12,982 bases of DNA, from assembly GCA_031266315.1 (NCBI GenBank), contig JAISBG010000491.1, forward strand, positions 1 through 12,982, in the 5' to 3' direction. The position numbers and the translations under genes are program-made. This document shows, in pieces, positions 7,759-12,982 of this stretch (position 1 is its first letter; every line of letters starts with the position of its first letter). Source of the stretch: Planctomycetaceae bacterium. GTDB lineage: Bacteria > Planctomycetota > Planctomycetia > Pirellulales > Thermoguttaceae. The notes below the pieces were generated by a model. It made no database searches, had not been told where the DNA came from, and saw only the letters and a program-made list of their open reading frames with translations.

Positions 7759-7867
7759 GTTTGCCGTCGTTAATCTGCTTCACTGTCGGCTATCGCCGAC
7801 GCAACCTTTCAGCGAAAGGTTGCCCACCTGATGTTTGCCCACATTATTTAACGAAAATTCCACTGAA
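7759..7867 (+). repeat. Double-hairpin repeat, copy 2
   Basis: Bases 7759-7829 match 10002-10072 at 68 of 71 positions. The stems are GTCGGC 7785-7790 with GCCGAC 7795-7800 (TATC loop), and CAACCTTTC 7802-7810 with GAAAGGTTG 7814-7822 (AGC loop). The 21-bp flank 7847-7867 (containing AACGAAAATTCC) is identical, inverted, to 2302-2322. It lies between the convergent GH5 and coiled-coil genes and could fold in transcripts from both, though without T-tracts. Confidence 0.88.
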
Positions 7868-7900
7868 TAATTCCACAAGATATTTTTGTTTTACTGTTTT

Positions 7901-9817
7901 TCATGCGGCGCGTTTTTCGAATGCCCGATTGATTTGGTTTTGCAAAAGCCGGACTTCTTTTTCCATTTCGGCGCGTTCTTGTTGGGAACGCCGGAGAATT
8001 TCATCGACATTGGTATGACGCCGATCCAATTCCTGTTCCCGTTCTTTGAGAGTTTTTTCACGTTCCGCCAGAGCCGTTTCGCATCGTGTTGCCCAACGGT
8101 CAAGTTCTTCACGCCGTGCGAGTAATTTTTCATGCTGTTGGAGCATTTGTTCCCGCGTCATTTTTAATTCCGTTTTCTGATCTTCAAGCCGCAACGCTGC
8201 TTCCTGATATTGTTCCGCCAAACGGGTTCGGATTTTATTAATTGATTCTTTGAGATCAGCCGAAGTGCTTTCGCCGGATAAACGTAACCAAAGTTCTTCT
8301 GTTGCCAAACGAATTTCGAGAGTTTCTCGGTGCATTCGCCCTAGTTCGTCGCGCGACCGGTCTAACGCCGAACGCATCTGTTCCAACCGTTTATTTTGCT
8401 GGCTCATTTCTTGACGTTCTTCTTCCAGCCGTTTCATTGCAAGTTCTTGAGTGTCGCGAAGCCGTTTTCGTTCCGATTCAATTGTTTTCTGCATTTGATA
8501 CCGTTCCCGAACCAATGATTCACGCATTCTGCCAATCTCCGCTTGCGCTTCAATCGTTTCAACTTCTATTTGTTGGAGATTGGCGTATTTTTTTGAATCA
8601 AGAGCAATTTGGCACTCCCGTGCTTTGAACGCCTCATCAAGAGCAGTAAGTTCGATTTCCTTCTTTTTCAAAGTCGCTTCCAGATCAACCAGAAAACGGT
8701 CATGTTCTTCCAGTTTTGCCTCACGGCGGACAATTTCATCGGTTTTGTTTTTTCGGAGTTGATCAAATTCGTTCCACTGGCTTTCAAACGCATCACGGCG
8801 GCGTGACCATTCCTCTTCCGCTTGACGGACAATTGCCTCACGACGGGAAAGTTGTTCTTCGCGCCGGTCAAAACGGGTTTCGGTTTCCGTTCGTTTTTGA
8901 ACATATTCTTCATTGATTCGTTTGATACGGCGTTCGGAGTTTTCTTCGAGTTCTTTTTTGCGAAGTTCAAACTGCCGTTCCAGTTCGTCATACCGAGTCG
9001 TAAAACGGTTTTCGAGTTCATTCTTTTTCGCTTCAACTTCCCGATCCAATTGATGAACACGAGCGTCAAAATCTTCTTCAATTTTTTTCTGTTGAGCATC
9101 GAAACCGGCTTTTTCCTCAACAAACCGTTGCATAAATTCCGCTTCAATTTCCTTGCATTTTCTCTCATACCGGACTTGGTAATCCGATTTACATTCGAGC
9201 AGTTTTGCTTCTAGTTGTTGCCGATAATTTTCCGCGCGATTTGTAAGTTCCCGTTCACGGTCAGCAACAATGTCCGCCAATTCCTGTTCACGACGTTTTA
9301 ATCGTTCATCAATTTCGTTTTTCCGTGTTTGAATTTCGAGGCGGGCGTTTTCCAGTTCGCGTTTTTCGTTCCCAACTTGCTCCTCAATACTACGGCGTTG
9401 CGACAAGAGATGTTCCTCCATCGCTTTCAACTGTGATTCATGTTGAGCGATTTCGTCCATTTTGGCTTGTATTGAAAGCTTGGTATTCCGAACCAATGTT
9501 TCAAACTGAGCCATTCTGGCATTGAGTTGGTTTTCGCGGTGATCGATTTCTTCCTGACGCTGAAGATGTTGCGAATGGGTGGGCGAAGAAGTTCGGTCAG
9601 AGTTTGCCCCTGAGGAACCGGAAAACATCGAAGAACGCCGAATTGGGTCAAATTCCGTATTGATGCGGTCTGATTCCTCTTCAACGGTATCGGAAGTGGA
9701 AAATGTATTTTTTCTTTCGAGCCAGTCCGACGAACCGGACGAAAATTCGGGAAAGCCGAAAGATCGGGAATCACGTTTGGAAAAAGATTCACCGGAAAAA
9801 TTTTGATGGATCGGCAT
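7901..9817 (-). CDS. Large cytoplasmic coiled-coil protein of unknown function
   Basis: The product has 638 residues in two parts. Residues 1-83 are serine-rich and probably disordered (SGSSGANSDRTSSPTHS). From about 84 to 634 the sequence is almost unbroken charged heptad-like helix, very rich in Glu, Arg, Lys and Gln, for example RRSIEEQVGNEKRELE and ERLKRREQELADIV. There is no signal peptide, membrane segment, ATPase motif or recognisable catalytic domain, so it is not an SMC protein. It is probably a long rod-like dimer with a scaffolding or cytoskeletal role; that is inference from composition. No strong ribosome-binding site precedes the ATG. It is flanked by double-hairpin repeat copies on both sides (about 34 bp after its stop, and 125 bp or more before its start) and is not obviously part of an operon. 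Confidence 0.82.
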   Translation of the reverse strand: MPIHQNFSGESFSKRDSRSFGFPEFSSGSSDWLERKNTFSTSDTVEEESDRINTEFDPIRRSSMFSGSSGANSDRTSSPTHSQHLQRQEEIDHRENQLNARMAQFETLVRNTKLSIQAKMDEIAQHESQLKAMEEHLLSQRRSIEEQVGNEKRELENARLEIQTRKNEIDERLKRREQELADIVADRERELTNRAENYRQQLEAKLLECKSDYQVRYERKCKEIEAEFMQRFVEEKAGFDAQQKKIEEDFDARVHQLDREVEAKKNELENRFTTRYDELERQFELRKKELEENSERRIKRINEEYVQKRTETETRFDRREEQLSRREAIVRQAEEEWSRRRDAFESQWNEFDQLRKNKTDEIVRREAKLEEHDRFLVDLEATLKKKEIELTALDEAFKARECQIALDSKKYANLQQIEVETIEAQAEIGRMRESLVRERYQMQKTIESERKRLRDTQELAMKRLEEERQEMSQQNKRLEQMRSALDRSRDELGRMHRETLEIRLATEELWLRLSGESTSADLKESINKIRTRLAEQYQEAALRLEDQKTELKMTREQMLQQHEKLLARREELDRWATRCETALAEREKTLKEREQELDRRHTNVDEILRRSQQERAEMEKEVRLLQNQINRAFEKRAA

Positions 9818-9941
9818 CGTAATTTGACAATTCAGGAAAATGGTTTCAGGGAAATATCACAAAATATTTCACAGCATAGTTATTATCGTTAAATTTTACC
9901 TGTTTTCTTTAATCGGAATTTTCAGATTTTTCATTTTTTCA

Positions 9942-10072
9942 GGAATTTTCGTTAAAAGCTCCTGATTCTACCGGATTAGGTGTCTAAGCATTGAAAAGTT
10001 CGTTTACCGTCGTTAATCTGATTCACAGTCGGCTATCGCCGACGCAACCTTTCAGCGAAAGGTTGCCCACCT
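9942..10072 (+). repeat. Double-hairpin repeat, copy 3, with an inverted flank
   Basis: Bases 10002-10072 match copy 2 at 68 of 71 positions. The stems are GTCGGC 10028-10033 with GCCGAC 10038-10043, and CAACCTTTC 10045-10053 with GAAAGGTTG 10057-10065. GGAATTTTCGTTAAAA (9942-9957) is the same word that flanks copies 1 and 2, but here it is on the other side of the hairpins and inverted, as expected if the full unit has inverted ends and this copy keeps only the opposite one. The copy lies between the start of the coiled-coil gene and the end of the SDR gene, both on the minus strand. The remaining bases of the 9818-10243 gap are AT-rich with no supported gene. Confidence 0.85.
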
Positions 10073-10201
10073 CTTGATTAAAATTAATTAAATATCGAAT
10101 AAAATAATTTTTTGCCGAACTTTTTTGAGATTGCTGTTTGCAATATTCATTGTCGAAACAAAAACAACCGAAAACAAAAAAAGTAAAATTAGAAAATAAA
10201 C

Positions 10202-10241
10202 AGTTACCGTTGCAGGCAAAGACATTGGAAATTCGGTAACT
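10202..10241 (-). terminator. Candidate terminator of the leuD operon
   Basis: CGGTAACT (10234-10241) lies immediately after the SDR stop codon and pairs perfectly with AGTTACCG (10202-10209) across a 24-nt loop. In the minus direction the stem is followed by TGTTTATTTTC, which is AT-rich but not a clean T-run. Position supports a terminator; the long loop weakens it. Confidence 0.35.
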
Positions 10242-10243
10242 TT

Positions 10244-11020
10244 TTACAATTTCGGAATCATCATTCCGCCGTCAACCATGATTACCTGACCTGTACTGTA
10301 CGCTAAATCTCCACGCGACAGCATTGCCACCGCTCGACCAACATCTTCCGGTAATCCCCAACGTTGTTGCGGTACAAAACCGTCTTCAATCAATTTTGAA
10401 TATTTTTCCGTTACACTAGAGGTCATGTCGCTTTGAATAAGACCGGGACGAATTTCATAAACGGAAATTCCATATCTCGCCAGACGAAGTGACCATAATT
10501 GTGTTGTCATACTCAACGCGGCTTTGGACATGCAATATTCTCCGCGATTTAATGACGCCGCTGTTGCAGAAATAGATGAAATGTTGATAATGCCCGCAAA
10601 AAAATCGGAATTTGTTTCTTTTTGTTCAATCATCCAGCGAACAACTTCTTGTGTCAGAAAAAACGGTCCCTGTAAATTAATCTTCATAAGCCAATCGTAA
10701 TTTTCTTCTGTCATTGTCAACACATCATCACGGACTTTTGCGGTTACACCGGCATTGTTGACGAGCAGGTTGAGTTGATGAAAATCGTTTCGGACTTTTT
10801 GAACAAGTTCACGCCGATCATTCCTGTTTCCAATATCGCAACGGTAATAAATGACCTTTTGATTATTGGAACATTGCGATCTCAGTTCGTCGAGTTCCCG
10901 ACCAACACAATCAATTTCCCGCGAACCGCAAAGAGCCAACGCATATCCTTCTGCCAGAAGCGATTTCGAAATTCCCAATCCGATTCCACGCAAACCGCCT
11001 GTTACAAGAGCTGTTTTCAT
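10244..11020 (-). CDS. Short-chain dehydrogenase/reductase (FabG-like)
   Basis: Starting at ATG 11020 the product has 258 residues, the normal length for a classical SDR. It shows the NAD(P)-binding TGGLRGIG (7-14), NNAG (88-91), Asn114 in KINLQG, and the catalytic triad Ser149, Tyr162 and Lys166 in ISSISA...YCMSK, followed by RPGLIQSDM and the C-terminal GGMMIPKL. Arg34 after strand two suggests a preference for NADPH (inference). It reduces or oxidises a carbonyl/alcohol; the substrate is not readable, and the FabG-like label is only the nearest generic one. The frame is open to an ATG at 11086, but that would overlap the upstream membrane-protein gene by 50 bp and lacks a ribosome-binding site. 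AAGGA at 11028-11032 supports the later start. It is the last gene of the leuD operon. Confidence 0.93.
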   Translation of the reverse strand: MKTALVTGGLRGIGLGISKSLLAEGYALALCGSREIDCVGRELDELRSQCSNNQKVIYYRCDIGNRNDRRELVQKVRNDFHQLNLLVNNAGVTAKVRDDVLTMTEENYDWLMKINLQGPFFLTQEVVRWMIEQKETNSDFFAGIINISSISATAASLNRGEYCMSKAALSMTTQLWSLRLARYGISVYEIRPGLIQSDMTSSVTEKYSKLIEDGFVPQQRWGLPEDVGRAVAMLSRGDLAYSTGQVIMVDGGMMIPKL

Positions 11021-11027
11021 AATTGTT

Positions 11028-11032
11028 TCCTT
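11028..11032 (-). promoter_or_regulatory. Ribosome-binding site deciding the SDR start
   Basis: On the minus strand AAGGA lies 7 nt before ATG 11020, inside the 16-bp gap after the membrane-protein gene. This favours the 258-residue product over the 280-residue reading. Confidence 0.7.
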
Positions 11033-11036
11033 TACC

Positions 11037-11360
11037 TTATTTTTTCTTCTTCTTTTTGGGCATGATGAACAAGGAGAATATCGCAACAGGAATTACGATA
11101 AACCAAAGTGCCGGTTTGAAAGCACAAAGGATCAGAACAACCGGCATTACCAACCATACCCAAAACGGAATCCTTCGTAAATCCGACCACGCCAGCCAAA
11201 ACAAAAATAAAATCGGCGAAAACCGAATAATTGCAGCAATCGGACGATAATGCACTGGGTCATTCGTCCAAAGCGCAACCGAAATCACTGCAATAATCAA
11301 TAAAATCGTTGCTATAATTCCTAGACGCTTCTGAATTGGTAATCGAAACCAAAAATCCAT
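11037..11360 (-). CDS. Small integral membrane protein with a lysine tail
   Basis: The product has 107 residues with three or four hydrophobic segments: about 13-31 (LGIIATILLIIAVISVALW), 41-58, 65-80 and 84-100. It ends in Pro followed by six lysines, encoded by an A-rich run. I do not recognise the family. Its ATG shares one base with the leuD stop (TAATG on the minus strand), a classic arrangement for translational coupling, and the SDR gene starts 16 bp after its stop. It is therefore almost certainly expressed with leuD and the SDR, but nothing links it chemically to leucine synthesis. Composition and coupling make it a believable gene. Confidence 0.75.
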   Translation of the reverse strand: MDFWFRLPIQKRLGIIATILLIIAVISVALWTNDPVHYRPIAAIIRFSPILFLFWLAWSDLRRIPFWVWLVMPVVLILCAFKPALWFIVIPVAIFSLFIMPKKKKKK

Positions 11361-11956
11361 TAAACAATTCCGTGTGTTTTTTCGTATTCGGTGATTTTAT
11401 TTTCCCTTTGGAGCGTCAAACCAATATCGTCCAGCCCGTGAATTAAACATTGTTTGCGGAAATCGTCCAATTCAAACGGAATTGTCCAACCTTTTTCGTC
11501 CGAAATAAAACCGTTTTCAAGATCAACCGTTAAATAGAACGGACGATTAACCGTTTCACGTTGGAATAATTCGTCAATCGTCTTTTCCGAAAGCCGAATC
11601 GGAAGCAAACCGTTTTTGAAACAGTTGTTGTAGAAGATATCCGCAAACTCCGACGCCAGAATCACCCGAAAACCAAAATCATCTAATGCCCAAGGTGCAT
11701 GTTCCCGACTGGAACCACAACCGAAATTCTTTCGTGTCAACAAAATTGTTGCCCCTTGATATTCCGGTTTATTCAATTCAAAATCGGGATTCGGTGTTAA
11801 TTTTTCGTCTTTGTAACGCCAATCGTAAAACGCAAACTTGCCGAATCCGGTACGTTCAATTCGCTTCAAAAATTGCTTCGGAATAATCTGGTCGGTATCG
11901 ACATCATTGCGATCCATCGGAACTACCAATCCGTTGTGTTTGGTAAATGCTCTCAT
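11360..11956 (-). CDS. leuD: 3-isopropylmalate dehydratase small subunit
   Basis: LeuD pairs with LeuC to isomerise 2-isopropylmalate to 3-isopropylmalate in leucine biosynthesis. The product has 198 residues, normal for the family. It has the swivelling-domain motifs [16 protein letters not shown] (15-30), [15 protein letters not shown] (77-91) and [19 protein letters not shown] (102-120). The iron-sulfur cluster is carried by LeuC, which is not in this window and does not lie directly upstream. It is the first gene of a minus-strand operon with the small membrane protein (1-bp overlap) and the SDR. No clear ribosome-binding site precedes the ATG. Confidence 0.97.
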   Translation of the reverse strand: MRAFTKHNGLVVPMDRNDVDTDQIIPKQFLKRIERTGFGKFAFYDWRYKDEKLTPNPDFELNKPEYQGATILLTRKNFGCGSSREHAPWALDDFGFRVILASEFADIFYNNCFKNGLLPIRLSEKTIDELFQRETVNRPFYLTVDLENGFISDEKGWTIPFELDDFRKQCLIHGLDDIGLTLQRENKITEYEKTHGIV

Positions 11957-12009
11957 TTTTATGATTTTATCTTGATCAGAAAAAAATTAACGGAAAATCT
12001 AATGTTATT

Positions 12010-12030
12010 GTTGTTTGAAAAAGAAACAAC
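12010..12030. promoter_or_regulatory. Perfect dyad upstream of leuD
   Basis: GTTGTTT (12010-12016) and AAACAAC (12024-12030) form a 7-bp inverted pair with a 7-nt spacer, about 54 bp upstream of the leuD ATG. The position suits a regulator site or a leader-RNA hairpin of the leuD operon. Its AT-rich composition means chance cannot be excluded. Confidence 0.25.
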
Positions 12031-12088
12031 CGCCAAAATATAAAAATAAGTATAGGCAACATGATTTCAAAAGTCAATCCTTTGGAAC

Positions 12089-12411
12089 CGTAACCGTTGA
12101 TTCCTAAGTCCGTAGGACTTGTACATGGATAACCCCGTGCAAACGAAGTGCAGCACGGGGAAATGCAACTACCTCACATGGAACGAACTGCGTAGCAGTT
12201 CAATAGACTCATCGTGTCAAAATACCAATCAATCCTGCTCTCAAGTGTTTTTCTGTTGAACTGCTACGCAGTTCAGGGAACGAGAGGGAAGGTCGCCGCT
12301 TACCCCGAGCTGCGCTTCGCTTGCACGGGGTTATCCATGTACAAGTCCTACTGACTTAAAAATTGTGAGCGGATATATTACCTTAACTTTGATTACTCAT
12401 GAACGGTTACG
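12089..12411. repeat. Nested-palindrome element C
   Basis: The main arms 12106-12160 and 12303-12357 are inverted copies matching at 51 of 55 positions. The left arm contains AAGTCC-GTA-GGACTT (12106-12120) and a CCCCGTGC/GCACGGGG stem (12133-12160). The inner pair 12185-12203 and 12256-12274 is a perfect 19-bp inverted match, each arm holding a GAACTGC/GCAGTTC hairpin. An outer 10-bp pair, CGTAACCGTT (12089-12098) and AACGGTTACG (12402-12411), may mark the ends. No protein is encoded. It sits between the divergent leuD operon and purH. Confidence 0.85.
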
Positions 12412-12456
12412 AACTTGCAGTTCATTCATCTTGACAATTTTTTGGGAGATGTGAAA

Positions 12457-12507
12457 ATGGACGGATTAAATTTTGATGTTTGTTTATTTTTCCTTCAACG
12501 TGTTTAA
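12457..12507 (+). CDS. Possible 16-codon leader ORF before purH
   Basis: ATG 12457 is preceded by GGGAG (12444-12448) at 8 nt spacing, a better ribosome-binding site than any seen before purH itself. The frame encodes [16 protein letters not shown] and stops at TAA 12505-12507, 7 bp before the purH ATG. It could couple or regulate purH translation. Its shortness makes chance a real alternative. Confidence 0.3.
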   Translation: MDGLNFDVCLFFLQRV

Positions 12508-12514
12508 AAACATT

Positions 12515-12982
12515 ATGGAATCTCCAAAAATCACACGGGCGTTAATTAGTGTCAGCGATAAGATGGGACTTTCTGCATTTGCCAAAGGTTTAACCGCTGC
12601 GGGAGTTGAAATTTTCAGCACTGGCGGAACGAAATCTTACCTTGAAAAGGAAGGCGTTTCTGTTCGTGATATTGCCGATTATACGGGTTTTCCCGAGATG
12701 ATGGGCGGGCGGCTCAAAACACTTCACCCGAAGGTTCACGGCGGTATTCTCTGCCGACGCGACAACCTCGGAGATATGAACGCCCTCGTCGAAAATAATA
12801 TCCTGACCTTTGAACTTGTTGTCGTTAATCTTTACCCGTTTGAAGCCACGATTGCACGGGAAGGTGTTACCGAAGAAGAAGCCATTGAAAATATTGACAT
12901 CGGCGGTCCCACCATGATTCGCGCCGCCGCAAAAAATCATCAATTCGTTACCGTTGTCACCGATCAGGAGCAATATTCCAAT
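12515..12982 (+). CDS. purH: Bifunctional AICAR formyltransferase/IMP cyclohydrolase, N-terminal part (3' truncated by window)
   Basis: PurH catalyses the last two steps to IMP. The frame is open for 156 codons from ATG 12515 to the window end and covers the N-terminal IMP cyclohydrolase (MGS-like) domain. Motifs are [11 protein letters not shown] (9-19), [36 protein letters not shown] and [17 protein letters not shown], all typical of PurH. The C-terminal formyltransferase domain would lie beyond the window. An in-frame GTG at 12500 is possible, but the ATG fits the family start better. There is no clear ribosome-binding site directly before it, although the small ORF ending 7 bp upstream may supply translational coupling. 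Together with purB it shows de novo purine synthesis, with the genes scattered. Confidence 0.96.
   Translation, partial: MESPKITRALISVSDKMGLSAFAKGLTAAGVEIFSTGGTKSYLEKEGVSVRDIADYTGFPEMMGGRLKTLHPKVHGGILCRRDNLGDMNALVENNILTFELVVVNLYPFEATIAREGVTEEEAIENIDIGGPTMIRAAAKNHQFVTVVTDQEQYSN

Noticed and set aside
8668..9168. Antisense frame inside the coiled-coil gene (166 residues)
   Set aside because: It is a shifted frame on the same strand as a much longer convincing gene, with a lysine/asparagine-rich composition typical of out-of-frame translation.
2302..10072. CRISPR array
   Set aside because: The repeats are dispersed kilobases apart and partly inverted, with no regular spacers and no cas genes.
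11021..11086. 66-bp N-terminal extension of the SDR
   Set aside because: It overlaps the membrane-protein gene, adds a basic segment foreign to SDRs, and the good ribosome-binding site belongs to the ATG at 11020.
12431..12458. TTGACA with a GAAAAT 16 bp later as a purH promoter
   Set aside because: The -10 match is weak, and initiation there would leave out the ribosome-binding site of the small ORF; not enough support.
12590..12973. Minus-strand ORF of 127 codons over purH
   Set aside because: The plus frame has unmistakable PurH motifs; the minus ORF is its antisense shadow.

Overview
The window looks like chromosomal DNA from a planctomycete of fairly low GC content. The best evidence is two prepilin-like DUF1559 proteins (class III signal, H-X9-DG type C-terminus), a family greatly expanded in Planctomycetes. 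The low GC would fit a host-associated or anaerobic lineage, but that is inference.

Layout. (1) 1-3510: a repeated DUF1559 plus small-lipoprotein module, all on the + strand. It holds the 3' end of one DUF1559 gene, a lipoprotein, a complete DUF1559 gene, and a second lipoprotein interrupted by an in-frame TAA. A short unrecognised ORF follows. (2) 3511-4048: AT-rich, no supported gene. (3) 4049-5470: purB, of the type resembling animal adenylosuccinate lyase. (4) 5471-6078: a large nested-palindrome element. (5) 6079-7623: an exported GH5 glycoside hydrolase with a beta-rich insertion between its two catalytic glutamates. (6) 7901-9817, minus: a 638-residue coiled-coil protein, convergent with the GH5 gene. 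(7) 10244-11956, minus: a tight operon leuD - small membrane protein - SDR oxidoreductase. (8) 11957-12514: another nested-palindrome element and a possible 16-codon leader ORF. (9) 12515-12982: the 5' part of purH, running off the window.

The genes are mostly housekeeping (purine synthesis: purB and purH; leucine synthesis: leuD) mixed with envelope/secreted proteins. I see no defence island, phage, CRISPR array, transposase or biosynthetic cluster.

The most unusual content is between the genes. Three long symmetrical elements (cores at 2472-2661, 5553-5992 and 12089-12411) share one architecture, long outer inverted arms, short perfect hairpins within the arms and an inner inverted pair, but not one sequence. 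Separately, a double-hairpin repeat occurs three times (about 2302-2399, 7759-7867, 9942-10072), with a conserved AATTTTCGTTAAAA-type flank. Both look like non-autonomous palindromic repeats (REPIN- or MITE-like); no mobilising enzyme is in the window.
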